64,000 nt of DNA from Deinococcus marmoris (GTDB lineage: Bacteria; Deinococcota; Deinococci; Deinococcales; Deinococcaceae). Both the position numbers and the translations under genes were made by a program. Shown here one piece after another: positions 23,792-32,262 of the stretch (positions are counted from its first letter, which is position 1; each line of letters opens with the position of its first letter). Location of the stretch: positions 1 to 64,000 of the forward strand of contig NZ_MSTI01000057.1 of assembly GCF_001949125.1 (NCBI RefSeq), in the 5' to 3' direction. The notes beneath the pieces are model-generated. The model did no database searches and was not told the DNA's origin. It saw only the letters and a program-made list of their open reading frames with translations.

Positions 23792-23992
23792 ATGACCTTC
23801 AACAAGGGCGATCAGGTGAAATGGAGCAGCCACAGCGGCGAGGCCAGTGGCAGGGTGGTCCGCGTGGCCCACGAGGACGGCGAGGTCAGCGGCTTTCAGT
23901 ACCGTGCCACTCAGGACGATCCCCGTTACATCATCGAGGTGGAGGGCGGCAAGCATGTCGCGCATACGGCGGACGCCCTGTCGAAAGCCTGA
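23792..23992 (+). CDS. DUF2945 (HVA1/TUDOR-like) small protein
   Basis: A 66-residue protein starting MTFNKGDQVKWSSHSGEASG, then VVRVAHEDGEVSGFQYRA and ending HVAHTADALSKA. This is the whole DUF2945 fold, related to small SH3/Tudor barrels. The function is unknown. The ATG at 23792 is the only start giving the family N-terminus. It lies 30 bp ahead of dcd. Confidence 0.8.
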   Translation: MTFNKGDQVKWSSHSGEASGRVVRVAHEDGEVSGFQYRATQDDPRYIIEVEGGKHVAHTADALSKA

Positions 23993-24009
23993 GCCGGGGC
24001 CGTTTGCCG

Positions 24010-24015
24010 TAGCAT
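24010..24015 (+). promoter_or_regulatory. Leaderless -10 box (TAGCAT) for dcd
   Basis: It is followed by 7 nt and GTG at 24023. The ATG at 24014 overlaps the box itself. Confidence 0.6.
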
Positions 24016-24022
24016 GGCGGGC

Positions 24023-24583
24023 GTGAGTATTCTGCCCGACTGGCGTATCCGCGAACTGGCCCTCGCGGGCATGATCGACCCCTTCGAGGACCGCTTGGTC
24101 CGCACCGCCGAGAACCAGCAGGTGATCAGCTACGGCCTCAGCAGCTTCGGCTATGACCTGCGCTGCGCCAACGAGTGGAAGATCTTTACCAACGTCAACA
24201 GCGCCATCGTCGATCCTAAGCACTTCGACGAGCGCAGTTTCGTGGACATCACGGCCAGCGAGATCATCATTCCGCCGAACTCGTTTGCGCTGGCCCGCAG
24301 CCTGGAATACCTGAAAATTCCCGATAACGTGATGGTGGTGGCGCTGGGAAAATCGACGTATGCACGTTGCGGATTGGTCGCAAACGTAACTCCTCTGGAA
24401 CCCGGCTGGGAGGGACACGTCACTCTCGAATTCTCCAACACCACGCCGCTGCCCGCCAAGATGTACGCCTTCGAGGGCTGTGTTCAGCTTCTCTTCTTTG
24501 AAGGCGAACGCCCCGAAGTGACTTACGGGGACCGCAAGGGCAAGTACCAGGGCCAGCGGGGCGTGACGCTGCCCAAACTTTGA
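24023..24583 (+). CDS. dcd: dCTP deaminase
   Basis: A 186-residue trimeric enzyme that deaminates dCTP to dUTP for dTMP synthesis. The sequence (GTG-encoded Met)[11 protein letters not shown] matches the family N-terminus. The catalytic [33 protein letters not shown] block spans residues about 110-142, with the nucleotide-binding Arg and Glu, and the C-terminal [14 protein letters not shown] is typical. The GTG at 24023 is preferred over an ATG nine bases upstream because that ATG lies in the -10 box. The stop overlaps the next start. Confidence 0.95.
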   Translation: MSILPDWRIRELALAGMIDPFEDRLVRTAENQQVISYGLSSFGYDLRCANEWKIFTNVNSAIVDPKHFDERSFVDITASEIIIPPNSFALARSLEYLKIPDNVMVVALGKSTYARCGLVANVTPLEPGWEGHVTLEFSNTTPLPAKMYAFEGCVQLLFFEGERPEVTYGDRKGKYQGQRGVTLPKL

Positions 24584-25089
24584 GCGCCGTGGACATTCGC
24601 CCGCGCACCGATGCCGACTTCCCCGCGCTGGCAGAAGCCCTGCGCGGAACACACCGCGCCGACGCCTACCCCTCGGTGTGGCCTGCCGATCCCGCCGCCT
24701 TCCTTGCGCCGCCACTGACGCTGGGGGCCTGGGTGGCCGAGGTCAGGGGCGTGCCCGTGGGTCAGGTGGTCCTGCGGGCCGCGCCGGAGCCGGTGCCGGA
24801 ATGGATCGCGGCCACCGGATTGCCAGCGCGGAAAGTCGCCTTCCTCTCACGGCTGCTCGTCGCACCGGAATCTCAGGGACAGGGGCTGGCACGTCAACTC
24901 TTCCGCGCCGCCTGGGGAGAGGCGCGGCGGCTGAATCGGCGGGCCATTCTGGATGTTCAGGCCGACGCCCCTGCCCCCATTGCCTTGTACGACAGCGAGG
25001 GCTGGGTGCGGGTGGCCACCCTGCCCGCACCCTGGACCGGGGCCGATGGCCGTCATCCGCAGATTTATGTCTACGTCTCGCCCGCCTGA
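24580..25089 (+). CDS. GNAT-family N-acetyltransferase
   Basis: A 169-residue acyltransferase. The acetyl-CoA-binding motif is visible as [21 protein letters not shown] (about residues 91-111), then [13 protein letters not shown]. The substrate is unknown. It begins with TTG overlapping the dcd stop by 4 bp, so it is translationally coupled to dcd. Confidence 0.85.
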   Translation: MSAVDIRPRTDADFPALAEALRGTHRADAYPSVWPADPAAFLAPPLTLGAWVAEVRGVPVGQVVLRAAPEPVPEWIAATGLPARKVAFLSRLLVAPESQGQGLARQLFRAAWGEARRLNRRAILDVQADAPAPIALYDSEGWVRVATLPAPWTGADGRHPQIYVYVSPA

Positions 25090-25173
25090 GTCTGCTTAGT
25101 CCCGTCTTCATCTCTGAACGCGGCTTGAGACTTCTCTCTCCCCAGTAGGCCAATGAGCTGTCAGCCTTGCTCC

Positions 25174-25395
25174 ATGCCAGACAAAGACGACAAGAACAGC
25201 GGCCACACCAGCCTGCCCGAGCAGTACGAGCGCAGCAAGGACGAGGTCAAGGAAATTGAAGACGGCCACAAGCCCTCTTTCAAGGGCAACAATGACCGCG
25301 AGGCGACTGCGGGCCGCAACACCGAACACGACAGCCTGAAGGAAAAGAAGGACGTGGAGGAAGCGCGTTCGGTGCCAGCCACCAAGCAGGGCTGA
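25174..25395 (+). CDS. Small charged hydrophilic protein
   Basis: A 73-residue protein starting MPDKDDKNSGHTSLPEQYER, rich in Lys, Glu and Asp, with no hydrophobic core and probably disordered. A start at 25153 would add seven residues including two Cys and is less like the rest. It has its own terminator. The function is unknown; compare the similar small proteins at 17715-18038 and 32263-32790. Confidence 0.65.
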   Translation: MPDKDDKNSGHTSLPEQYERSKDEVKEIEDGHKPSFKGNNDREATAGRNTEHDSLKEKKDVEEARSVPATKQG

Positions 25396-25427
25396 ACACA
25401 GCAGAAAGAGAACACAGCAAAAAGAGC

Positions 25428-25460
25428 GGGGCCAGGAGGCGAGACTTCCTGGCCCCTTGT
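25428..25460 (+). terminator. Rho-independent terminator after the small hydrophilic gene
   Basis: A 10-bp perfect stem, GGGGCCAGGA/TCCTGGCCCC, with a 9-nt loop is followed by TTGTC. Confidence 0.75.
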
Positions 25461-25474
25461 CATGCCTGCGCCGC

Positions 25475-25480
25475 TACAGT
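25475..25480 (+). promoter_or_regulatory. Leaderless -10 box (TACAGT)
   Basis: It lies 5 nt before the ATG at 25486 of the DoxX-like gene. Confidence 0.5.
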
Positions 25481-25485
25481 GGGCC

Positions 25486-25863
25486 ATGTCCGAAACCGCC
25501 CGCCCTACCCTCAGCGTCATTGTGCTGGCCGCCGTGTTCACCGCCGCAGGTATCACGCATTTCGTCGCGCCGCAATTCTTTGATCGGATCGTACCGCCGG
25601 GCCTGCCCATGTCGGCGCGCACGGCCACGCTGATCAGCGGCGCGGCAGAGTTGGCAGGCGGGCTGGGTCTGCTGCACCCCGCCACCCGGCCTGCCGCCCG
25701 CCTGGGCCTGCTGGCGCTGCTGCTGGCGGTCTTCCCCGCCAACATCTACATGGCGCAGGAGCCGCAGAAATTTGGCGTGCCAGCGTGGGTGGCCTGGGGC
25801 AGATTGCCGCTCCAGCCGCTGCTGATGTGGCTGGTCTGGCGGGCGGGGCGCGGAAGAGACTGA
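25486..25863 (+). CDS. DoxX-like membrane protein
   Basis: A 125-residue protein with four hydrophobic helices. The segment ITHFVAPQFFDRIVPPGLP (about residues 22-40) and LAVFPANIYMAQEP are typical of the DoxX/MauE-like family. The function in the membrane is unclear. An upstream in-frame ATG at 25462 lies before the TACAGT promoter and is rejected. Confidence 0.85.
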   Translation: MSETARPTLSVIVLAAVFTAAGITHFVAPQFFDRIVPPGLPMSARTATLISGAAELAGGLGLLHPATRPAARLGLLALLLAVFPANIYMAQEPQKFGVPAWVAWGRLPLQPLLMWLVWRAGRGRD

Positions 25864-25964
25864 TCTCTCTGCCGACCAGGACACGTATACTCCGCAGGTA
25901 AACAAATTCTAAAGGAGCGGTTCTGGCACGAGTCGCAAGGCAGACCGTTCAAAGAGAGGTAGGG

Positions 25965-26627
25965 ATGCCAGCACTGCTGGGACTTGCACGCGCAATAGAC
26001 CGTTTTTCATCCTGGCTGGGCATCCTGATCGGCGGAGTGACGCTGCTGATGATCGGCGTCGGCCTCTTCAACGTGTTCGGGCGTTTTGCGGACCGGTATC
26101 TGGGCACCGCGTTTTCCAGCAATTCCCTGCTGGAACTCCAGTGGTACCTGTTCAGCGTGATCTTTCTGCTGGGCGGCGCGTACGTGCTGAGCCTGGACGA
26201 GCATGTGCGGGTGGACGTGCTGTACGGGCGGCTGGCCCCCAAACGCCGGGCGCTGATCAACCTGCTGGGCACGCTGCTGTTTCTGCTGCCGTTCTGCGTG
26301 ATCGTGCTGTGGGTGGCGATTCCGTGGTTCCAGCTCAGTTACGGCATTCAGGAAACCAGCTCCGATCCGGGTGGGCTGCTGCGCTGGCCGATCAAGCTGT
26401 TGCTGCCCATCGGCTTCGTGTTTCTGTTTATTCAGGGCATCAGCGAGGCCATTAAGGCGGCAGGCGCGCTGACTGGCCACTACGAATACCGCACCCAGGA
26501 CGAGTTGGACGAGGTGGCTGCCCTGGCCGCCGACGTGCAGTTGGACCGCGCCGGACTGGACGGCCTGCTGGTGGGCATCCCCGACGAGGCAGAAGAACAG
26601 ATGAAGAACAACCAGAGGAAGAAATAG
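25965..26627 (+). CDS. TRAP transporter small permease (DctQ-type)
   Basis: A 220-residue membrane protein with four helices (first two: LLMIGVGLFNVFGRFADRY region and WYLFSVIFLLGGAYVL). The motif LLELQWYLFS and the EHVRVDVLYGRL loop are characteristic of DctQ. It forms the membrane complex with the next gene, whose GTG start overlaps its stop by one base. A charged tail ends NNQRKK. Confidence 0.92.
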   Translation: MPALLGLARAIDRFSSWLGILIGGVTLLMIGVGLFNVFGRFADRYLGTAFSSNSLLELQWYLFSVIFLLGGAYVLSLDEHVRVDVLYGRLAPKRRALINLLGTLLFLLPFCVIVLWVAIPWFQLSYGIQETSSDPGGLLRWPIKLLLPIGFVFLFIQGISEAIKAAGALTGHYEYRTQDELDEVAALAADVQLDRAGLDGLLVGIPDEAEEQMKNNQRKK

Positions 26628-27949
26628 TGGACGCCATCGGCCTGTGGATGTTTTTCGGGGCGTTCATTCTCATTTTCAGCGGTTTCCCTGTGGCCTTCTC
26701 GCTGGCTGGAACCGCCATTATTTTTGGCCTGATCGGGCTGAGTACCGGGCACTTTGACGCCCTGCTGCTACGTGCCATTCCAGACCGCATTTTCGGCACC
26801 ATGAGCAATTTCACGCTGCTGGCGATCCCGTATTTCGTGTTCATGGGCGGCATCCTGGGCAAGAGCGGGCTGGCCGAGGACCTGCTGCGGACGGCGGGCC
26901 TGCTGTTCGGGCGGCTGCGCGGCGGCATCGCGGTGGCCGTGGTGCTGGTGGGCCTGCTGCTGGCCGCCACGACGGGTGTGGTGGCCGCCACGGTGGTCAC
27001 GATGGGCCTGATCAGCCTGCCGATCATGCTGCGCTACGGCTACGACAAGGGCCTCGCCAGCGGCGTGATCGCGGCGTCGGGCACGCTGGGACAGGTGATT
27101 CCGCCCAGCGTGGTGCTGGTGGTGCTGGGCAGCGAACTGGGCGTATCGGTGGGCGATCTATTTCTGGGATCGCTCGTGCCGGGGCTGATGCTGGCGGCGC
27201 TGTACATCGTGTACGTGATCGTGCGCTCGGCCATGAATCCCAAGCTGGCCCCGGCCATGCCTGCCGCCGAACTGAACATCAAGCCCGCCGCGATGGCCCT
27301 TCAGGTGTTGCGGGCCATGATTCCGCCGCTGCTGCTGATCTTCGCGGTGCTGGGGTCCATCTTCTTCGGTCTCGCCACCGCCACCGAAGCCGGGGCCGTC
27401 GGGGCGCTGGGCGCGGTGCTGCTGGCCCTCGCCAACCGCAAGATGACGCGCGCGGCGTTGTGGGAAGTGACCCTCTCCACCGCCCGCCTGACCACCTTCG
27501 TCATCTTCATCCTGATCGGCTCCACGTCGTTCTCGCTGGTGTTCCGGGCGCTGGACGGCGATCTGTACATGCAGAATATCCTGGCCAACCTGCCAGGCGG
27601 GGTGCTGGGCTTCCTGATCGTGACCAATCTGGCCATCTTCATCCTGGGCTTCTTTCTGGATTTCTTTGAAATCGCCTTTATCCTGCTGCCGATCTTCGCG
27701 CCCGTTGCCCGTGATCTGGGCGTGGACATGATCTGGTACGGCATCCTGCTGGGGATCAACCTCCAGACCAGTTTCCTGACGCCGCCGTTTGGGTTCTCGC
27801 TGTTCTACCTGCGCGGTATCGCGGGCAAATATCTGGCCACCACCGACATTTACCGGGGGGTGGTGCCGTTCATCTTCATCCAGATTTTCGTACTGGTGCT
27901 GTGCGTGGCCTTCCCCGGCCTGACAGGACTGCGGGCAGCGGGGCCGTGA
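26627..27949 (+). CDS. TRAP transporter large permease (DctM-type)
   Basis: A 440-residue transporter subunit with about 12 membrane segments that drives solute uptake using an ion gradient. Family motifs are GFPVAFSLAG, ATTGVVAATVVTMGLISLPIML, GTLGQVIPPSVVLVVLG and the C-terminal QTSFLTPPFGFSLFYLRG. It starts at GTG overlapping the DctQ stop. The binding protein lies just downstream but on the opposite strand, an unusual convergent layout. Confidence 0.94.
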   Translation: MDAIGLWMFFGAFILIFSGFPVAFSLAGTAIIFGLIGLSTGHFDALLLRAIPDRIFGTMSNFTLLAIPYFVFMGGILGKSGLAEDLLRTAGLLFGRLRGGIAVAVVLVGLLLAATTGVVAATVVTMGLISLPIMLRYGYDKGLASGVIAASGTLGQVIPPSVVLVVLGSELGVSVGDLFLGSLVPGLMLAALYIVYVIVRSAMNPKLAPAMPAAELNIKPAAMALQVLRAMIPPLLLIFAVLGSIFFGLATATEAGAVGALGAVLLALANRKMTRAALWEVTLSTARLTTFVIFILIGSTSFSLVFRALDGDLYMQNILANLPGGVLGFLIVTNLAIFILGFFLDFFEIAFILLPIFAPVARDLGVDMIWYGILLGINLQTSFLTPPFGFSLFYLRGIAGKYLATTDIYRGVVPFIFIQIFVLVLCVAFPGLTGLRAAGP

Positions 27950-27958
27950 AAAAATGGC

Positions 27959-27991
27959 AGAGGTGGAGCGCACAAAAGGCTCCACCTCTTT
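27959..27991 (+). terminator. Terminator after the DctM gene
   Basis: A perfect 11-bp stem, AGAGGTGGAGC/GCTCCACCTCT, with a 9-nt loop is followed by TTTCCC. Confidence 0.75.
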
Positions 27992-28020
27992 CCCAGATTG
28001 CCTCGCTTCCAGATTGCTAT

Positions 28021-28061
28021 AGAACAGAGGCCCGCACAAATTCAGTGCGGGCCTCTGTTCT
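28021..28061. terminator. Long hairpin between convergent TRAP genes
   Basis: A perfect 17-bp stem (AGAACAGAGGCCCGCAC and its complement) has a 7-nt loop. It lies 12 bp beyond the binding-protein stop; its U-tract is weak on either strand. Confidence 0.6.
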
Positions 28062-28072
28062 GTTGAGGGGCT

Positions 28073-29149
28073 TTAGCTGGTGAAGTCAATCATGGGGCGG
28101 TCATTGACCTGATGCCAGGCGCGCACATCGCGGCGGAAGGCGTTCCAGGGCGTGTACACCTTCTTGTAATCGGCATTCTTGGCCGAGTTCTCGGCGTGCA
28201 GTTCCTGGGTGGCCTTGTTGCCCGCCTTGAGGATGTCGCTGGAGTAACGGCGGATCAGGGTGCCGCCCTTCTTGAGGCGTTGCAGCGCAGCCTGGTTCTT
28301 GGCGTCGTAGTCGGCGGCGACGGCCAGGTTGGCCTCGGCACAGGCACTCGCCAGGATTTCCTTGTACGCCTTGGGCAGCGCGGCGTAGGCCTTCTTGCCC
28401 ACCATCAGATCAAAGGCCGCGCTGGGTTCCCACCAGCCGGGGGCGTAGTAGAACTTGGCGGCTTTTTGCAGCCCCAGCTTCTCGTCGTCGTATGGCCCGA
28501 CCCACTCGGCGGCGTCAATCGCGCCACGGTCCAGCGCCAGATAGATCTCGCCGCCGGGCAGCACCTGCACGTTCACGCCCAGCTTGGCCATGACCTGCCC
28601 GCCGATGCCGGGAATCCGCATCTTGAGGCCCTTGAAGTCCGCCGCTGTCTTGACTTCCTTCTTGAACCAGCCGCCCATCTGCGCGGTGGTGTTGCCCGCT
28701 GGAAACTGGATGATCCCGAAGTCGTCATAGACGGCGCGCATCAGCTCCAGGCCGCCCGCGCTGTAAATCCAGGCGTTCTGCTCGGAGGCGGTCAGGCCGA
28801 AGGGAACGCCAGTGGCAAAACCCAGGGTGGGGTTCTTGCCCACGTAGTAGTACCCGGCGCTGTGGCCGCACTCCACGGTGCCCTGCTGCACGGCGTCCAG
28901 CACCTGCAAGCCGGGGACCAGTTCGCCCGCCTCGTAGGCCCGGATGGTGAACTTGCCGTCGGTCATGGCGCTCACGCGGTCCGCGATCATCTGCGCGCCG
29001 CCGAACAGCACGTCCAGGCTCTTGGGCCAGCTCGTGGCGCATTTCCAGCGCACGTTGCCGGTCTGGGCAAAGCTGTGGGGCGAGAAGACGGTGCTGGCCG
29101 CAGCGGTGGCGGCGGCTCCTTTCAAGAACTTACGGCGGTCAATTCCCAT
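28073..29149 (-). CDS. TRAP transporter solute-binding protein, Tat-exported (DctP/TakP-like)
   Basis: A 358-residue periplasmic binding protein. It opens with a twin-arginine signal DRRKFLKGAAATAAASTV, cleavage near SFA. The DctP fold follows: CATSWPKSLDVLFGGAQMIAD, then MKMR-type GLKMRIPGIGGQVMAKLGV, whose Arg normally binds the carboxylate of the ligand, and DAAEWVGPYDDEKLGL. The whole resembles the TakP/lactate-binding group that takes alpha-keto or hydroxy acids; that substrate is inferred. AGGAGG precedes the ATG. Tat export links it to the tatA locus. Confidence 0.9.
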   Translation of the reverse strand: MGIDRRKFLKGAAATAAASTVFSPHSFAQTGNVRWKCATSWPKSLDVLFGGAQMIADRVSAMTDGKFTIRAYEAGELVPGLQVLDAVQQGTVECGHSAGYYYVGKNPTLGFATGVPFGLTASEQNAWIYSAGGLELMRAVYDDFGIIQFPAGNTTAQMGGWFKKEVKTAADFKGLKMRIPGIGGQVMAKLGVNVQVLPGGEIYLALDRGAIDAAEWVGPYDDEKLGLQKAAKFYYAPGWWEPSAAFDLMVGKKAYAALPKAYKEILASACAEANLAVAADYDAKNQAALQRLKKGGTLIRRYSSDILKAGNKATQELHAENSAKNADYKKVYTPWNAFRRDVRAWHQVNDRPMIDFTS

Positions 29150-29265
29150 GAATACCCTCCTGTGAACGCCCGTGAACCTTATGGCACACGACGTTTTTTC
29201 CGGTTGAAGATGGGAGCAGTATAACGGGCAATCTTGATCTGGTCTTCACACAGAAGAATCAGCCC

Positions 29266-29401
29266 AGTCTCATACGGATTCCGTCTGTTTCGCGCAGAAA
29301 TCGGGACAGCGCCGATTCCTGCACTCCACGCCCGGAACCCGTTTTGCTCATGCTCACTCCGTTCGGATTTCCAGGTGTTTCCAACACCTTTCAATCGAAT
29401 T
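29266..29401 (-). repeat. Dispersed intergenic repeat, copy B
   Basis: The reverse complement is nearly identical to copy A over about 120 bp. It keeps AGGTGTT-GGA-AACACCT and AATCGG-N7-CCGATT; the third inverted repeat is GACGGA-A-TCCGT. It starts 6 bp after the thioesterase stop codon and ends about 115 bp upstream of the binding-protein start. Confidence 0.9.
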
Positions 29402-29406
29402 CAGTA

Positions 29407-29874
29407 TCAGCCGATCTTCAGGGATTCCAGCGCCACCCGCAGAACCGGGGGCAGATCCACCGGACGCCGCGAGGCCCGGTCCACGTAGACATGCACGAAA
29501 TGGCCCTGTGCGGCAGCTTCCTCTGCCCCCTCCTGAAACACCGCCAGCTCGTAGCGCACGCTGCTGCGGCCCAGCTTTGCCACACGCACACCCACGCTCA
29601 AGGCTTCGGGAAAGGCGACGGGCGCGAAGAAGGCGCAGCCTGTTTCCACCACCAGACCGATCACCTCTCCCCCACGGATGTCCAGCGCGCCCTGAGCGGA
29701 CAGGTAGGCATTGACCGCCGTATCAAAGTAGGCGTAATAGGTCACATTGTTGACATGGCCGTACACGTCGTTGTCGGCCCAGCGGGTCTGGATCGGGTGG
29801 TGGTATGGGTAGGCCGCGCGGGGCTGGGGCGTGGGACGGGGCGCAGAGCTGACGTTCACAGAGCCGGAGTTCAT
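29407..29874 (-). CDS. Acyl-CoA thioesterase (4HBT hot-dog fold)
   Basis: A 155-residue hot-dog protein. [22 protein letters not shown] (about residues 30-51) contains the catalytic Asp of the 4-hydroxybenzoyl-CoA thioesterase type and the conserved GHVNN. It hydrolyses acyl-CoA, with unknown chain preference. The start is set at 29874, which follows a TACTCT box by 6 nt; a frame open 22 codons further upstream overlaps the divergent thiolase. Divergent from the thiolase, to which it may be metabolically linked. Confidence 0.9.
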   Translation of the reverse strand: MNSGSVNVSSAPRPTPQPRAAYPYHHPIQTRWADNDVYGHVNNVTYYAYFDTAVNAYLSAQGALDIRGGEVIGLVVETGCAFFAPVAFPEALSVGVRVAKLGRSSVRYELAVFQEGAEEAAAQGHFVHVYVDRASRRPVDLPPVLRVALESLKIG

Positions 29875-29880
29875 AGAGTC

Positions 29881-29886
29881 AGAGTA
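29881..29886 (-). promoter_or_regulatory. Leaderless -10 box (TACTCT) for the thioesterase
   Basis: On the minus strand it lies 6 nt before the ATG at 29874. It is only 11 bp from the -10 box of the divergent thiolase. Confidence 0.55.
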
Positions 29887-29897
29887 GAGCCGCCCGC

Positions 29898-29903
29898 TAC
29901 ACT
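29898..29903 (+). promoter_or_regulatory. Leaderless -10 box (TACACT) for the thiolase
   Basis: It lies 6 nt before the ATG at 29910. Its -35 zone must overlap the coding start of the divergent thioesterase. Confidence 0.55.
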
Positions 29904-29909
29904 CGTGCC

Positions 29910-31106
29910 ATGACTCAAAACGCAGCTCAGAACAGCGCAAAAATCGTGATCGTGGCGGCGCGGCGCACGCCGATTGGCAGTTTTATGGGCGGACTGAAGA
30001 ACGTATCCGCCGCTGAACTGGGCGTGGTGGCGGCGCGGGCGGTGGCCGAAGGGCTGCCTGGCGGCGATATTGCCGACGTGATCGTGGGTAACGTGCTTCA
30101 GGCGGGCAACGGAATGAACGTGGCGCGTCAGGTGGCGCTGGGCGCGAGACTGGCGGACCATGTGCCGGGATTGACGGTTAACCGCGTGTGCGGCAGCGGT
30201 CTCCAGGCGGTCATCAGTGCCGCGCAGGGGTTGAAGTCGGGGGACGGCAGGCTGTATCTGGCAGGCGGCACCGAGTCCATGAGCCGCGCCCCGTACCTGT
30301 TGCCGCGCGCCCGCGAGGGCTACCGCCTGGGCCACGCGACGGCGCTGGACAGCATTCTCAGTGAGGGGCTGACCGATGTGTTCAACGATTACCACATGGG
30401 CATCACGGCGGAGAACATTGCTGCCCAGTGGGGCATCACGCGCGACGAGCAGGACGCCTTCGCGCTGGAAAGCCAGAACCGCGCCGCCGCCGCGCTGGCG
30501 GGTGGGCATTTTGCCGACGAACTGGTGGCCGTGGAAGTGCCGGGCAAGAAGGGGCCGACGATATTCGACACCGACGAGTATCCGCGCACCACCTCTGCTG
30601 AAGCTCTGGCAAAGTTGCGCCCAGCCTTCAAAAAAGACGGCACCGTGACGGCGGGCAATGCCAGCGGTCTGAACGACGGCGCGGCCATGCTGGCAGTGAC
30701 CACCGAGGACTACGCAAAAGCCAATGGCCTGAGCATTCTGGCCGAGATCAGCGGGTACGCGGCGATTGGTGTCGATCCCAAAGTCATGGGCATCGGCCCA
30801 GCCAGAGCCGTCCCCATCGCGCTGGAGCGGGCCGGGCTGACCCTGGCGGACGTGGATCTGCTGGAGCTGAACGAGGCGTTCGCCGCGCAGTCGCTGGCCG
30901 TGCTGCGCGATCTGGGAGCGGACCCGGCGAAAGTGAACATCACTGGGGGCGCAATCGCACTGGGCCACCCCATCGGCGCGAGCGGGGCGAGGGTGCTGGT
31001 CACGCTGATTCACGCTTTACGGCGCACCGGCAAGGAAACCGGGGTGGCCAGCCTGTGCATCGGCGGCGGCATGGGCATCGCCGTGGTGGTCCGGGCGCGG
31101 GACTGA
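29910..31106 (+). CDS. Acetyl-CoA C-acetyltransferase (thiolase)
   Basis: A 398-residue thiolase II-type enzyme catalysing acetoacetyl-CoA formation or cleavage. The first catalytic Cys is in [11 protein letters not shown] (about residue 95), the His in [16 protein letters not shown], and the second Cys in CIGGGMGIA near the C-terminus, so all three key residues are present. It fits with the enoyl-CoA hydratase and acetyl-CoA synthetase elsewhere in the window. Confidence 0.95.
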   Translation: MTQNAAQNSAKIVIVAARRTPIGSFMGGLKNVSAAELGVVAARAVAEGLPGGDIADVIVGNVLQAGNGMNVARQVALGARLADHVPGLTVNRVCGSGLQAVISAAQGLKSGDGRLYLAGGTESMSRAPYLLPRAREGYRLGHATALDSILSEGLTDVFNDYHMGITAENIAAQWGITRDEQDAFALESQNRAAAALAGGHFADELVAVEVPGKKGPTIFDTDEYPRTTSAEALAKLRPAFKKDGTVTAGNASGLNDGAAMLAVTTEDYAKANGLSILAEISGYAAIGVDPKVMGIGPARAVPIALERAGLTLADVDLLELNEAFAAQSLAVLRDLGADPAKVNITGGAIALGHPIGASGARVLVTLIHALRRTGKETGVASLCIGGGMGIAVVVRARD

Positions 31107-31120
31107 GAGCGGGGGTCCGT

Positions 31121-31528
31121 ATGAACACCATCGTCCATATCACCACCCGCACCGACTGGCAGGCCGCACAGCGGGCGGGGGAATACCAGCATCCCAGTCT
31201 GACCACCGACGGCTACATCCACTGCTCGTTGCCCACCGAAGGGCAGCTTCTGATGGTGGCCAACGCGTACTTTGCCGGACAACCCGATCTGGTGCTGCTG
31301 GTGATGGACCGTCAGCGCCTGACCGCCCCGGTTCAGGACGAGGAGTTTGAAAACAGCGGGCTGTTCTTCCCGCACGTTTACGGCTCCATCAATGCTGCGG
31401 CAGTGCTTCAGGTTCTGGACTTTTTGCCGCAGGCGGACGGGAGCTTCACTCTGCCCACCGCTCTTTCAGGCACGCATAACACGGCGGAGCAGGAGAAGCA
31501 CCCCCTGCCGCGTACCCTGGTCCCATGA
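31121..31528 (+). CDS. DUF952 domain protein
   Basis: A 135-residue protein starting MNTIVHITTRTDWQAAQRAG. The DUF952 pattern is clear: DGYIHCSLPTEGQLLMVAN, then VLLVMDRQRL, then FFPHVYGSINAAAVLQVLDF. The fold is ADP-ribosyltransferase-like in related families, but the function is unknown. It follows the thiolase by 14 bp and overlaps the ankyrin gene by 4 bp. Confidence 0.88.
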   Translation: MNTIVHITTRTDWQAAQRAGEYQHPSLTTDGYIHCSLPTEGQLLMVANAYFAGQPDLVLLVMDRQRLTAPVQDEEFENSGLFFPHVYGSINAAAVLQVLDFLPQADGSFTLPTALSGTHNTAEQEKHPLPRTLVP

Positions 31529-32199
31529 CCACAGAGGCCGAGAAAGAACTGTTCCTGGCGATCCGCGCCAATGATGCCGGGGCCGTGCGCGAGCTGGTGG
31601 GGCGGGACCGCGCCCTGCTGACGGCGCTCAGCCCGATGGGCGTATCCCCGGTGCTGTTCGCCGCCTATTACCGCCACCCCGAGATGGCCCGCGTGCTGGT
31701 GCAGGAAGGCGCGGCGCTGGACATCTTCGAGGCGGCGGCCATCGGGGAAACAGAGCGCGTTCGGGAGATGCTGGACGCCGATTCCGCACTCCTCAACGCG
31801 GTCAGTCCAGACGGCTTTTCCCCGCTGGGCCTGTCTGCTTTCTTCGGTCAGGAGACGGTGACGGCGCTGCTGCTTTCGCTTGGGGCAGACGCGAACGCGG
31901 TCAGCCAGAACGCCATGCGGGTTCAACCGCTGCATTCGGCAGTGACGGGAAACCACGCCAGCCTCACTCTGAAGCTGCTGGAGGCCGGGGCAGATGTAAA
32001 CGCCGTGCAGAACGGGGGATTTACCCCACTGATGGGCGCGGCACAGAACGGCAACGCGGAGCTGGTCAGGCTGTTGCTCTCGCACGGGGCGGGAACCGGG
32101 GCCGTGAACGAGGAGGGCCTCAGCGCCGCCGATCTGGCGCAGGAGGAAGGCCACGGCGAGGTGCTGATTCTGCTGGCGGGTCCTCCGGCGCGTTCATAA
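31525..32199 (+). CDS. Ankyrin-repeat protein
   Basis: A 224-residue protein made of about five ankyrin repeats, for example GFSPLGLSAFFGQETVTALLLSLGAD and GGFTPLMGAAQNGNAELVRLLLSHG in positions about 90-195. These form a solenoid for protein binding; no catalytic domain or signal peptide is present, so it is probably a cytoplasmic adaptor. The start overlaps the DUF952 stop (ATGA), implying coupling. Confidence 0.9.
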   Translation: MTTEAEKELFLAIRANDAGAVRELVGRDRALLTALSPMGVSPVLFAAYYRHPEMARVLVQEGAALDIFEAAAIGETERVREMLDADSALLNAVSPDGFSPLGLSAFFGQETVTALLLSLGADANAVSQNAMRVQPLHSAVTGNHASLTLKLLEAGADVNAVQNGGFTPLMGAAQNGNAELVRLLLSHGAGTGAVNEEGLSAADLAQEEGHGEVLILLAGPPARS

Positions 32200-32262
32200 A
32201 CCCTCAAGAAACCGGGAAGGCGGGCCGTATCCGCCTCAGCCTGCCACGGCACACACTGAGAC

